Assembly: GCF_047511655.1 (NCBI RefSeq) | Contig: NC_133396.1 | Location: 127,977,490 to 128,041,489, forward strand | From: Castor canadensis | Taxonomy: Eukaryota; Chordata; Mammalia; Rodentia; Castoridae | Reading direction: 5' to 3' | DNA: 64,000 bases | Part shown: piece after piece, positions 11,340-22,364 of the stretch | How positions within the stretch are numbered: position 1 is the first letter of the stretch | Layout of the letters: the number at the start of each line of letters is the position of its first letter | Program-made: the position numbers and the translations under genes | The notes under the pieces: model-generated | Told to the model about the DNA's origin: nothing | Database searches by the model: none | Seen by the model: the letters and a program-made list of their open reading frames with translations, nothing else

Positions 11340-12320
11340 CTTTTAAAGAGGTAAAACAAAATTTGCTGGGGAGGGGCTATGAGGGGGGGAGTTAGGACAG
11401 GACATACAATTACATTTCTGACTCCACCGCCAAAATATGTGAGGTTTTCATTTTTAACATATCAACCCTCCTCCCTCTTCAAGGTAGCTGTTGAACCAAG
11501 AGCTATTTCTACTCATTTCCTGCATATCTGTAGTTCTTTGGCTAAAATGTTTTTACTAGCTAGATTGATATTGTGATTGGTAGATAAGGAAAGTTACTAG
11601 TGAGAATATGGCACAGTTAGAAAAAAGATTTTCAAATCTGATTTCTTATTTCAAATGAGAAAAAAAAAAGCATTCAAAATGTCAACTACTGGCCTTTTAT
11701 TGTCTAAGTGAATGTTCCTAGGAATTCCAGGCTAGATTAAAGATTAATCAAGACAACAGTCTTGTGAAGAGAGCAACAGGAACCCTCTCCTCAGAGAAGA
11801 CAGTGGGTTTCTACACATTTTCAAATTTATCTCATTTTGTCCTCTATTCCCACCCACATGCAGCCCAAGCAGCTGCTCTTACTGGTTGCTCAGGTTGGAC
11901 GACTGGGAGTGCACTGGTTGCTGGTATTTTACCTTGAGGCATCTCGGCAACAATCCTGGCAGCTTAGATCTGTGGATATCACAGAGCCGGGCAGATGGCT
12001 ATGCCTTATCAACAGGATGAGTCTTACAGGTGTTTCACAACGCTGAGGACTGGAGCCTGGTCTGCTCCCTTGGCCCTCCAACCTTCCCCTCATCCTTCAG
12101 GAGCTAAGGGGCACCTGCACCCTCATCTGTGTTTCTCGGATGTGGCTCAATTTGCTGCTAAATTTAGCTTTCTCTACTGGAAATTTGTAGGATCTACGAA
12201 GGGAGAAAAGAATTGGGTGTCATGGGTTTCTGCTTCTCTTCTGCATCTGGAGAATGGACTCAACTTGGACTTGGCAGCCAGGCATCAACTTGCATATACT
12301 GGCAGAGTTCATTTCCAGTG
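11340..12320. other. Gene-free stretch upstream of the gene
   Basis: Mixed unique DNA. Short frames (for example 11995-12339 plus) have no splice or family support. Nothing further recognised. Confidence 0.4.
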
Positions 12321-12324
12321 TTGG

Positions 12325-12490
12325 AGGCAAATGATGTAATGGAAAGAGCTCTGGCCTGAGACGCCAGTGCACAGATCCTTCTCAGCCACCACCTTGCCCA
12401 GTGACCTCGCCCAGTCCCTCCCCATCTCTGTGCCTCAGTCTCCCATATGTAAAACAACAGGATTGGACTAGGTGGCTTCAGAAGCATCTT
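12325..12490 (+). mobile_element. MIR relic
   Basis: GTAATGGAAAGAGCTCTGGC, 'ctgtgcctcagtctcccatatgtaaaac' and 'aggattggactaggtggc' follow MIR order. Confidence 0.6.
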
Positions 12491-12589
12491 CTAGGTTCAC
12501 CATTGATCAGACCTATATACATTACATTAAGCATTTGGAATGCTGGGAAGACTCCCTGGCTGTTTCTTTTTCCAGAAAGATCCACCCCC

Positions 12590-12590
<1 letters not shown>

Positions 12591-12636
<46 letters not shown>
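12591..12636. repeat. (AC)n microsatellite
   Basis: Twenty-three uninterrupted AC units. Confidence 0.95.
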
Positions 12637-12638
<2 letters not shown>

Positions 12639-13594
12639 CTCGCTGTTGCTCAGCATACCCCTGAATAAGACCCAAAAGTACAAGGTGATGGTTGGAGTTA
12701 AGAGTGGCTCCCAGTCTCCCAGTTATGACTGTATCAGGAAGCTAGCAAACGTTAATTGGTTGGTTACCCCAGGCAAGTGCTGGGTTATAAAAATTAATAA
12801 GATGGAGCCCCTGCCTGGAGAAGCACACAGCCTAGTGAAGGAGACAGGTAAGTAAATCCATCATTGCATTCCAGCATGATGAAGACTACTCTAGGGTCAT
12901 TCATGAGACACCAGTACACACAGAAGATGGTCATAAGGATGTTCAGTCAACAGATGATTGCCAGCTGACGTGAGATGCACTGCTTCCTTTAAAGACAGGT
13001 AATTCTCCCGTTCTCTAATTAATTATCCCCTGAGGTCTGGCACATGGATTTGAATATGGGCATCTAATTGGAGCCCTAGGAGCAGGTAATGAGTAAGCTG
13101 GATAAGCTAGGTGGACCCCAGCTTTGCTATTGACCCTGAGAAGCAGAACTGTGGGCTCAGCAGTGCCAATATACCAATATGGAATATATACCAATATGGA
13201 ATGTTCTCAGTGTGCATTCTGTACACAGAACGGAACACGTCCCCTCCTCCCCGACCCTCTCTCCTTTCCTTTTTCCTTTTCCATTTCTGGTGCGAGTTAG
13301 GAGGAATGGTATGGAGGAATTTAACCGCTCCTGGTGTCTGAGTACTTCTAAGTATCTCCCCGTGATTCTTCAGGGCAGGCTTCTTGGAGGAGGTGCTCAA
13401 AAAAGACAGGTGAAGGACTAGTTGCACTAGTTAGATTGGCAACTTAGATAGAAAACACCCCTAGGGTCCCCCTCACCTCCACCCCCCAACTCCTGGCTGC
13501 TCCGGGCCAAGCCACCCTTTTCTACATTTGACCTTTGTTCTTGTAGTCCATGAGAAGATCCAGGTAGATGACTTCCCCCTTTCCGTTGTGTGGC

Positions 13595-14270
13595 TGGACA
13601 CGTCCCCCGGGTCCGTGACTCAAAGCTGTGTGCGCCTGGTTCCCTGGCCGCGCCTGGGCTGCGGGCTGTGCGTTACCTTGGGCGGCGCGGCGAGACCCCG
13701 CCTCCGGGCCGGCCGGTGGCTCGGGTGTGCGATCGCAGCCGCGCGCCCCGCGGGAGGCGACAGCCTTGCTCCAGCACGGCGACCTGCTTCCTCCGGGAGG
13801 CAGCGTCCCCGCTCCGCCAGGCCGGCGGGCAGCTGGGCGAGGGGGCCACGGAGAGCTGGCGCTGCCCGTTAACGGTGCGGGCAGGAGGAGCCTCGTAATT
13901 ACTCAGCGCGCTAATTGCCCGTCATTAAACTTCAGGAGACCGTCCGAAGAGGAGAGGCGGAGGCAGGTGGTGTCTGGGGCTGGGGCTCCCGGCCCGGCCA
14001 GGGTTAAGTGCTCGCCGGTTCCCTGCCGCCCGGCTTGCCGCCAGCTCGCCTTCCGCGAGAGGCCAAAGTCACTGCCAGGGACCCGGGAGATACACCGCGC
14101 CAGCCAGGGAGGACCACACCGGAGCCCTCCCCCATCGCCGCCTGCAGGAGGCGGCAGCAAGTGGGGGGCGCCAGCCTGGCGCCGGGGGGCGGGTGGGGGT
14201 GGGCAGAGAGGACAGGGGCTGCGAGGACGCCGAGATGGCCGATGAGATTGACTGGCTGGACCTGCCCGGC
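13595..14270 (+). promoter_or_regulatory. CpG island with presumed promoter and 5' UTR of PLEKHA6
   Basis: CpG dinucleotides become dense from about 13595 and fade after 14300, in sharp contrast with the CpG-poor DNA on both sides. It runs into the start codon at 14235. No TATA box is obvious, which is usual for CpG-island promoters. Inside are a perfect palindrome CCGTTAACGG (13866-13875), TAATTA (13896-13901), CTAATTG (13911-13917) and ATTAAA (about 13924), an unusual AT-rich homeodomain-type patch in a GC-rich island. The transcription start cannot be placed from sequence alone. Confidence 0.75.
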
Positions 14271-14317
14271 CGGTGGACCTATGGAGTGGACCGCGGTGGG
14301 AGAATCTTCTTCATCAA
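14235..14317 (+). CDS. PLEKHA6: First coding exon: N-terminus and first half of WW domain 1 (PLEKHA6, long isoform)
   Basis: Encodes residues 1-27 plus two bases of codon 28. The ATG at 14235 has a purine at -3 and G at +4, and no upstream in-frame ATG was seen in the open frame, so this start is preferred. After an acidic start (MADEIDW) comes the WW signature: L10-P11, W14, Y16, G21-G22 and F25-F26. The exon ends ATC AA before GTACGT, and joining it to exon 2 creates Asn28, the expected residue after the FFI strand. WW-PLEKHA proteins (PLEKHA5, 6, 7) carry tandem WW domains that bind PDZD11 and help target the copper ATPase ATP7A to the cell periphery (family knowledge). The sequence differs from PLEKHA5 and PLEKHA7 as I recall them, so PLEKHA6 is the best fit; assignment to this paralogue is inference. 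A second donor GTAAGA starts 4 nt downstream at 14322. The exon sits in a CpG island. Confidence 0.78.
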
Positions 14318-14862
14318 GTACGTAAGATCTTTCTCCTTTTTTTTTTTTCCCCCATTAAAGTTGTACAACTTGAAAGGTGGCAGAGTCCGGGGGCAGACTG
14401 GAGCAGTGGAGGGAAGGGGTGGCTGGAACAGTGAACATGACTAATAAGTTTATCAGATGCCTGTTTGAATGTGTCTCCCGCCTTTTCCTCAATGGGTCAA
14501 AGTCCAGCAAGGTTCGGCATTCCCTGGCCTGGAAAGGCTGGGCAGGGCAGGGGAGTTGAGGCCTTACCCCTCTGTGTGCCCCCTGGTCAGCCCCGTGCAC
14601 AGCCTGGAGTTTTTTCAGCTCCTTGTGCTGTAAGGACCAGAGAGATGGATCTCTTTTTCCCCACACTTCCTACCAGAAGCCTTGGGCTAAGTGATAACCT
14701 ACCAGGAGTCCTTGTCTCTACCTCCCAGTTCCTGGTATTTCCTCACCCCAGGACTCAGTGACCCCAGGACAGTTGCTATTGTGCCCTCCTGCTGCTTTTC
14801 TGGGGCTGTGATCAAGAGGCAGAGGCTAGAAGCCCAATGTGTGTGCAGCATTTTTTAGCCAC

Positions 14863-14897
14863 TATATTACTGAGAGCCTTTACTGCTCAGTAATATA
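14863..14897. repeat. Perfect inverted repeat, 12-bp arms
   Basis: TATATTACTGAG (14863-14874) and CTCAGTAATATA (14886-14897) are exact reverse complements around an 11-nt loop, so the DNA or transcript could form a hairpin. Confidence 0.85.
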
Positions 14898-15129
14898 TTA
14901 GCACTGTTATATTAATTTCATAAACCAAAATGGCGGTGGCACAATCTCATTATAACAGAGAGGCCCGCATGGCTCTTTTGGCCCACTCTCATAGTCAGTC
15001 ATCCTTTGCCAGGAAAGAAATCTCCCAATGATACAAGTCTAGAAGCACAGCGTTCAGGACTGTGACACACTTGACAAGTTTCCCTTCCTCAAGGTAGCCA
15101 CTCAGAGGACATTAGTACTGAGGGCCTAG

Positions 15130-15245
15130 AAATTGCCCCTACCTCATTTCAACGAAGAACTGAGGTCCAGAGGGGTAAAAAGCACTTATTTAAAATAACA
15201 CCACTTACCAATCAGAGTGAAGACTGGCATCTTCTACTCTAGTGC
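15130..15245 (-). mobile_element. MIR relic (weak)
   Basis: 'gaagaactgaggtccagagg' followed by 'accacttaccaatcagagtg' resembles reversed MIR. Confidence 0.35.
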
Positions 15246-15491
15246 TCATCTTTCCCAGTTACCAGGCTGCTGTTGCAGGAACTGGGACAGACAATGGTTT
15301 CTTTTTGGTATTTCTCAGTTTCTACACTTGTAATTATCACCACCATTATCATAATTGATGCTATAATTAGATTATCTTAGAAATTAGCGCCACTAAAATT
15401 CTTGACCTGGGGTCAGGTTCCTAAATAAAGGAACTTCTCCAGGATTAAAACTGGAGTCCACATAGCCTGAGATGTTGGAGTCCACAAGAAT

Positions 15492-15612
15492 CATCCACGC
15501 CAGGCACAGTGGCAATGCCTGTAGTCCCAGCTACTCAGGAGGGTGAGTTTGGAGGTTCACTTGAGCCCAGACTTTAAGAGCAGCCTGGGTGACATGAGAA
15601 GTCCTAAGAAAG
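15492..15612 (+). mobile_element. B1 monomer with purine tail
   Basis: GCCAGGCACAGTGGCAATGC, 'cctgtagtcccagctactca' and 'agcagcctgggtgacatgag'; it runs straight into the purine tract that follows, probably an expanded A-rich tail. Confidence 0.75.
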
Positions 15613-15950
15613 AAAGAGAGAGAGAGAGAGAGAAGAAAAAGACAAGAGAGAGAAAAGAAAGAAGAGAAGGAAAAAGATGAGAAAGAAAAAGGAAAGAAAG
15701 AAGAGAAAGAGAAAAGAAAGAAAGAGAATGGCAGAAGAGAAAGGAAAGAAAGGAAGGAAGAAAGGGGATGGGGAGGAAGGAAGGAGAGAGAAAAAAGAAA
15801 GGAAGAAAGAAAGAAGAGAAAGAAAGAAAAAGGAAAGAAAGAAGAGAATGATGGAAAGGAAGGAAGAAAGGGGATGGGAGGAAGGAAGGAGAGAAAGAGA
15901 GAAAAAGAAAGGAAGGAAGAAAGAGAGGAGGAAGGAAGGAAGGGAGGGAG
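15605..15950. repeat. Long polypurine (GA)n tract with internal duplication
   Basis: About 345 bases almost purely A/G on the plus strand, with only a handful of pyrimidine interruptions (for example GAC, GATG, ATGGC). A block containing GAAAGGGGATGGG occurs twice, offset by 106 bp (GGGGATG at 15764 and 15870). Long open frames on both strands here are low-complexity artefacts. Confidence 0.9.
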
Positions 15951-16289
15951 GGTGGCTCCTCTCCAGGGAACTTCCTAACAGGCTGATTCTCGAAGTGTTC
16001 CTTTCCAGAGTCCTGTTCAGAACTGGGGCAGGGCCTGAGTCTGAGCTTCCACCAGCTCCTCACGTGTTTCCATGAAGCGGTTGACTCTTTCTTCCCTGTC
16101 TCCCTCGTGCCTTCCGGCTGCCAGCTTTTTATCTTTTATCCACAAACATATTGAACATTCCCTCTTCACTGCAGCACTAGACCCTGGAGATAAATATAAC
16201 AATAAGCTATAGGTTTTTCCTTTAAGGTAGTAGGGAGAAAACATAAATAGATTCTTACGAAATGATATGATACATCCTTGAGGCATTTA

Positions 16290-17920
16290 CTTGAATGACG
16301 CTACAGGACAGGAGGAAGAAAGAACGAAGGCCCTGCAGGGAGTTCAGGGAGCCTTCGTGGAGGAAGCATTGGGCTGAGGCTGGAGGTGGGGCGGGAGTCA
16401 AGGGCCTTAGTAGCAGAGGCCTTGGAAGGAAGGCCCTGGTGGATGCAGGGCGTGGGGTACTGACAACCCTCTGACAGGCATGGTATAGATGGATGAAGGC
16501 TGCTGGGGAGGCAGAAGGGTGGCTTGAGAGAGGCCTTCCTTGCATGTTAGGCTAAGGGATTTGGATTTAGTCCTACAGGAGATGGGAAGGCCAAGGAGAC
16601 TTTACTCAGTGCCTGGCTTGACATAGATGATCTGTGTTCAGAATAGAAGAGTTCCTCTGGCAGCTGCAGGGATGATGATTTGAGGGCCAGGCAGGGGGCA
16701 GAAGAGAACCTTGAGGTATGGAAAGTGGTTAGGAAGCCATTGTGAAAGTTGAAAGTCTGGAGACAGCTGATGGGGCCTGAATTAAAGCTGAGGTGAATTA
16801 AACTGAGGTGAAGGAACAGGAGAAGAGGGAAGTCTTTAGATATAGGATTAAGAGTGTCTATCTACTGCCTAAATGTTGGAAAGGCAAAAAGATAAATCTC
16901 AGATGTCTATCTTGAGTTTGACAGAGCCCAGGACTATGGGAAGAAGAGCTTGATTTAGGGTGAAATACTGGGTTTGGGGTGAAATATTTAGTGGGGAAAT
17001 ACTGAGTTTGGGGTCCCCATGGGACATTCAGGGGAGATAGCTAAGAGATAGGTAGATGGACAGGCTAGGGGCTGGAAATAGAGTCTGAGGAGTCACTATG
17101 CAGACTGCCCACAGTGTTTGAGTGAGGGGACAGAAAGATAGCTGGAGAGGAAAGGATAGAGGAAGAGAGGCCAGTGTGGGAATGAGACCAAGGGATCACA
17201 TAGGTCAATGCCAGGACTCCGGTGGAGACCACTCAGAAGGCAAGAAAGAGGGAGGGTAAGAATGAAGAGGGAATGGTCAGCAGTGGGTGTGCAGCAGAAA
17301 AGCCAGCTGGGTCAAAGACTGAAGCGTCTGCTGGATTTAGGACTATTGGGGTGAGTGTCTTCCCAATAGTTTCCAGGAAGAGCTGGGAACAGAAATGAGA
17401 TTGTGCTAGATTAGTGACTGGGGTGGGAGGGGAGGGCCAAGAAGTAAGAAAAGCTGAGAGGGCCTAGTTCAGAAGGGATATTGAATGGGGAACAAAATGA
17501 GTGTGAAACAGGAAGTTGAGGAGCAGTTGGTGTTGAGAGGGAGGCAGGCTGCTGGGGCTGTGGAAGACACCAACAGGAGTGGAGGGAAAGTGATGTGCCC
17601 ACGAGGGAAAAGGAGTTATGATGAAAGTCTGGGGTGCTCAGTAGAGTGAGGTTCTATGAAGGATGGGGCAGGATGGGAACAAGAGCGCAGGTGGAGCAAT
17701 TAGCCATTTGTAGAAGGCCACTTCTCCAGTGTAGAGACCAGGATCAAAGAATGGGTGAGAACACAGGTAAGTTTAGGGGTAGAGTGGTTGGGGTTAGTGA
17801 TGAATATTTTTGATTTAATTAAGGGATAAGATCATTCCTGGAGGGTGGGGTTGGGGTGAAGGTGGGTAGAAGAGGAAGGCCTGGGGTCAAGGCTGGTGGG
17901 AAGGCCCTAGAACGTCAGCA
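16290..17920 (-). mobile_element. Long antisense L2 relic
   Basis: Matches reverse-complement L2 in order: 'ggatttggatttagtcctac', 'ttaggaagccattgtgaaag', 'ctcagatgtctatcttgagt', 'gggctggaaatagagtctga' and 'gtcaaagactgaagcgtctg'. About 1.6 kb, one of the longer L2 remnants in the window. Confidence 0.6.
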
Positions 17921-18454
17921 AATGGCAACTGATCAGGGACCCTGAAGCAGAGTCTAGGTGGCTCTCAGGGCCCAGCTAAGCTTGGAGACTGAATCAGCCT
18001 TCTCAGGTCCAGTTTTTCCCAGTGCTGGCGTGGTGACAGCCTGAGGCTGCATTGTTCAGTGATGGGAAACGGTGTAATGGGGTTGTCCACGACATCCAGG
18101 CAAGGGACAGCTATGGGAAGTCTGAGGGACTAATAATGTGTAAGGAGGGGAGGGTCGGGGGCCAGAAAGTCAGTCTCAGCCTCAGGGGCTGAGGAGATGG
18201 ACTCACTGAATTTCCCTAAACCCTTCCTTTTCCTTGGCTTCGTCTTCCACTGTCAACCGGGACCAAAGTCCAGGCTAGAGGTCCCGTGTGGTAGAGGCCT
18301 TCCCTTACAACTCCAGTGACTCAGGGTCACTGGAACCTTGACTTTGTTAATTCTCTGCTCATCAGAGAGTTGGGTCAGCTGGGAAATCTCTTCCTACAGC
18401 AGGTGTCCAAGTTCAGAGAAAAGCTAATGGAGTCAAGAGAAAAAAAAGGGCACA

Positions 18455-18990
18455 TGTCCACACAGTGTACACAAATGTTCATAGCAGCTTTATTTATAAT
18501 GTCCCCAAACTGAAAACAACCCATATGTCCATCCACAGGTAAGTGGAGGAACACACTGGTATATCCTGTAGTGCAGTACCACTAACTACAACTGACGAAC
18601 TACTAACACATGCTATGGTGTAGAAGAAAGAATGTGAAGGAAGGCGGGGAGGAAGGAACGAAGGCCAGACAGAGTCTAACTTGTATGATTCCATTTGTAT
18701 AAAACTCTAGAAAATGTGACCTTATCTATAGCAACAGAAAGCAGGTCAGTGTGGCTGGGGAGGGGGAGGGTGTCTTAACAGGGAGAAATTACAAAGGGGC
18801 ACAAAGAAAGTTTTGGGGTTCATTATCTTGGTTTTGGTGGATTAATTTTTATAGGTGTATTCCTATGTCGAAACTTATTAAATTGTACCCTTTATGTGGA
18901 ACTTATTCTACACCTTACTTCAATAAAAATTTAGGGAAGTCTTTCTTAGTAGAGTTTATTATATGTCAATTATACTTTGAAGACACTGAG
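18455..18990 (+). mobile_element. Ancient L1M 3' UTR
   Basis: Diagnostic order: 'aaatgttcatagcagcttta', 'aacccatatgtccatccaca', 'gtatgattccatttgtataa', 'atctatagcaacagaaagca', 'gtcgaaacttattaaattgt' and 'cttcaataaaaatt'. Confidence 0.8.
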
Positions 18991-19235
18991 TGAAGTCTGT
19001 CCTGGGCTCCAAGCCCTGCCCTAAAGCCTGGATGGTGCAGTTGATCAGGGCGTCCTCTCCTTCAGACACCTGAACTGACCAGGACCACCAAGTGCCTCAT
19101 GCTGGGTTCCATTTGGCTCTGGAAGAATCTGTCACTTGGATTGTAGGGGTCAGAGTCTTCAGGTACAGAGCCCAGAGGGGAGGGTTTACACCACTGGGAA
19201 GCCCACCTCACTGAGTGTGAGATGCTAGAAAGAGC

Positions 19236-19350
19236 TTGGAATTTGTGGGAGACAGGTCTACATCTGAATCCTGGCTTTATCACTTACTCATGTGACCTTG
19301 GGCAAATCACTTAACCTTCCCTCTGAAGCTCAGATTCATAACCTGTCAAA
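19236..19350 (+). mobile_element. MIR relic
   Basis: 'gaatcctggctttatcactt', 'gaccttgggcaaatcactta' and 'gctcagattcataacctg' match the MIR core. Confidence 0.75.
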
Positions 19351-19394
19351 TTCCTAATGGGAGGAAATGCTGTGAGTGAAAACTTACAGCATTG

Positions 19395-19577
19395 TAGCAT
19401 TCCTATAATCCCAGCTACTGAGGAGGCAGAGGTAGGAGGTTCATGATTTGAAGCCAGCCTGGGCAGAGTTAGCCCCAGACCCTATCTGAAAAACAAACTA
19501 AAAGCAAAAGGGTTGGGGGCATGGCTCAAGTAGTGGAGCTCCAAGGCCCTGAGTTCAATCTCTCGGACCACAAACAA
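19395..19577 (+). mobile_element. 5'-shortened B1/ID SINE with target duplication
   Basis: Starts inside the B1 half ('attcctataatcccagctac') and ends with an ID half lacking part of its centre (GCTCAAGTAGTGGAGCTCCA). Flanked by ACAGCATTG at 19386-19394 and 19578-19586. Confidence 0.75.
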
Positions 19578-19991
19578 ACAGCATTGCTGACACCCAGGAC
19601 TATTCACACAGCTGCTCTTCAAATCCATCTAAGAAGTTCCCAGATGAAGACCCTCTCTGCTCCTCCCACCTGCTTCTGCAGTCACACCTTCTCCATCCCC
19701 TTTCCAACTCCCTCACAGGTAGTGCTCCCTCCTCCGTAGTGACTGCCCCTGTCTTTTCATGCATCTCTTTCCCAAGTGGGTTATAAATTTCTTGAGACCA
19801 GGGATCAGACACTGTCCACCCGTGAATCCTCTGTTTGCTCTGAAGATGCTATGTGAATGAATGACTGGCAGTGTGGCGTGCCCCTCACAGGCACCTGGAT
19901 CAGACAGTTGCTTCACTGTGAATTTGGAGATGGGAGTCCTGCTCAGGGAAGGGGTTGTGAACCTGACCTTTTCTTATTTGTCCTTCCACAG

Positions 19992-20068
19992 TGATGAGGA
20001 GAAGTCAACCAGCTGGGTGCACCCTGGTACCAACTCCCCGATCCAGAGCGGACACTGTTCCAGCCCAG
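19992..20068 (+). CDS. PLEKHA6: Second coding exon: second half of WW domain 1 and inter-WW linker (PLEKHA6)
   Basis: Seventy-seven bases between a strong acceptor (a CTGAC branch-point candidate about 26 nt upstream, then a pyrimidine tract and CACAG) and the donor CCCAG|GTAGGG. The first base completes Asn28; residues 29-53 follow and the last base begins Gly54. It supplies the third WW strand, with the second signature tryptophan W36 (STSWVHPG) and the closing proline P39, so WW1 is complete and looks functional. A short Ser/Pro/Gly-rich linker (residues 40-54) leads to WW2. Phase 2 entry and phase 1 exit match the neighbouring exons exactly, which is the main evidence that the three pieces are one gene. 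Confidence 0.8.
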
Positions 20069-20880
20069 GTAGGGAGTTGCCTACTGCTATGTTTGCAGTT
20101 GAGGAGGAAGCAGTAGCTTGAGAAGGCAGCAGAAACTTGTGGCCCCTGCTGTTTTGATTTCCTTTTCTCTATGGGCAGACTCAGCTTAGTCTTGAACAGC
20201 CATCTAGGGAATATTTCAGGACATCTCTGGGTCTCTCCAAGCTTCCACCTCCACCATTAGTGTCTTGGATAGTCCTTGGAGGACAAAAATCTTACTTCTC
20301 TCTCATCCCTCTGCCCACTCAGAAAGTCTCCTTGAGGCTTCTGACCGGGGCAGAGCCCAGCCTTCAGTGCGTGTGCCAGGTTGCACGTGATACCAAGTAC
20401 AGCTGCCTTAGCCACTCCAGAGCAATGAGAATGTTAGCACCTACCGAGCACTGAATTTTAGTTTTAGTCGTTTTAAATGCAAATAGCTCTGATGGCTGGT
20501 TGAAACTCCTTTAGCTGGGGAGAAAAAGGGAAAAACGAGGCTAAAGCTAACATAGATTGCTCAGGGGACCTCCCAGGCTAGTCAGAAAGGTTGGACATGG
20601 ACAGACCAACAAACCCAAGAAACAGCCAGAGAAATGTTTTCTGTCTGAATTGCCGGGGTGAAGACACCTGGAATCAGAAGACCTGGGGTACTGCAAGTGA
20701 ACAAAAGGCTGGTCCCCTTTTGATGCCACTGGTGGCCAATAGGATAAAGGATATGAACGGCATGATGGGAAAATCTCCTGCCCCAGAAACCTTTACCTGA
20801 CTAGACACCAGGCATCTGGTCCCAGCAGCCATGGTCACTTGACTTGCTCACAGCCTATTTCTTTTAGATTCTGGGCTGGA

Positions 20881-20920
20881 ATTGACTTCTAGAAGCTGGA
20901 ATTGACTTCTAGAAGCTGGA
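20881..20920. repeat. Perfect 20-bp tandem duplication
   Basis: ATTGACTTCTAGAAGCTGGA occurs twice back to back with no mismatch. Confidence 0.95.
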
Positions 20921-20924
20921 AGAG

Positions 20925-21060
20925 ACTTCATGGACCATGGAGTCCAACACCTCCATTTTAAGGAAGGAAAACTGAAGAGCTGAAAGTACCTGGCCCAAGG
21001 CCACTTGGGTAACAAGCAAATTCTGAATACAAATTTTTGAATACACAAATTCTGGAGGCA
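20925..21060 (-). mobile_element. MIR relic
   Basis: 'ggaaggaaaactgaagagct' and 'tggcccaaggccacttgggt' resemble reversed MIR. Confidence 0.45.
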
Positions 21061-21734
21061 CAGAGACCCAGCTCCAGTCATGGCAGTCCTTGCCATCAGT
21101 GTCCTCTTGGGTAGGAGTTTGACTCTTCCAGCACTTAGCTTCTACAACTGCATAATGGGAGAGGGCTGTAAAACCTCACATTGTGGAGCAAGGATCACAC
21201 AAGAGAGACTGCACTAACACTGATACTGCAGTTCCAACTGGAGGCGAGGCCTCCTGCTTTTAAGGACATGGCAGTTTTCTCCTGGTGACTGGTGCTGTTG
21301 ATGTCTCCAGGGTCCCAGCTGTCTACAGCCAAGTCTACCTTCATCATTTCTCCGGGTAGGGCTTGGAAGATGCGTAGGAGTCTGGGAGCCAATTCTTTCC
21401 TTTTTGGCTGTGGCCAAATGGTTGTCTAAGCTGGGAAGGGGTTAAGATACCCCTGAAGCCCGTTGAGAGGGCAGCTGCCTCACCGGGCACTCCGCCTGGA
21501 CAGGAATATAAGCGCTCTTGGTGTTGCCCAGGCAGAGAGGGCAGTGTGGAGGGAAGTTGCTAGAAAAAGGCAGGGGACATAATCCACGCTGGCCTCTCTC
21601 CCAGGAGCATCACAGTGGCAGAATTATTTATGATTCTGACCCAGTGGGGATCCCTCTACTTGGGGAGGCTGCCAACCCACACCCCTCTGAATGGGACAGA
21701 GGGGAACAAGTAGCATTTATGGAGCCACACAGAG

Positions 21735-21855
21735 GAGAGAGTGTGGGCTGTGGAAGCAGCAAACCAGCATTCACACCCTGGCCCAGACATTTCCTGTGTG
21801 ACCTTAAGCAAGTTGGTGAACCTGCCTGAGCCTCAGTTTCCTTGTCTGTAAACAT
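21735..21855 (+). mobile_element. MIR relic
   Basis: 'gtgggctgtggaagcagcaa', 'gtgtgaccttaagcaagttg' and 'gagcctcagtttccttgtct' follow MIR order. Confidence 0.7.
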
Positions 21856-22364
21856 GTTTGGGCTGCTACCCATTGTACAATATCAGATGTGCCAGCAGAG
21901 GGAACATGCATGTCTTTGAGGAAGGGAGCACTTCATAGGATGGTAGCTGATGTTTGCATTTCTCTGGACCAAGACCTGGGCAGGAGCTGGGCTCATGAGC
22001 TGCCCTGCTTTGCTGAAGTAGCAGGAGCAGTGCCATCAGCAGCAACCACGAAATATGACTCTTGATGAATATAAGTGAATAAAAGGGATGAATGAAACCT
22101 GGGCCAGCCACGAGAAAACCCAGTCTCTGCTCTCTGCTGAGAGTGCAAGATGGTGGTCAGTGAGATTTTGGAAGATGTACAGACCAACAAAGGACAGCTA
22201 TGACTTATAAAACCTCCTGCCTACAGCAGTGGTAGTCAAGAGAATCTTCACCTGCTGTCCCATATGTCATCCAGGGGGCTCTCGCACCCCCAGAAAGAAT
22301 GATCTCACCCTGGCCATCCCCACCTCTGACAATGAGTCCTTTCCGGGCCCTCAAAAGCCTCCTC

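Larger units (their letters stand above)
14318..19991 (+). other. PLEKHA6 intron between coding exons 1 and 2
   Basis: A 5.7-kb intron starting GTACGT and ending CACAG. It holds a 12-bp-arm inverted repeat (14863-14897), a B1 SINE with a long purine tract, a long antisense L2 relic, an ancient L1 3' end, a MIR and a B1/ID SINE, each listed separately. The stretch 14330-15120 is otherwise unique, with no exon-like open frame flanked by splice sites. Confidence 0.75.

Noticed and set aside
13547-13570. Mini-exon between TTCTTGTAG and GTAGATG just before the CpG island
   Set aside because: Only about 18 bases, a weak acceptor and no frame link to the gene.
13628-14245. 205-codon open frame across the CpG island, overlapping the PLEKHA6 start
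   Set aside because: It opens at GTG, not ATG, has GC-driven Arg/Pro/Gly composition and no domain, and is in a different frame from the supported exon.
15557-16075. Long Ser/Phe/Leu (minus) and Lys/Arg/Glu (plus) open frames
   Set aside because: Both are translations of the polypurine tract and have no real protein signature.
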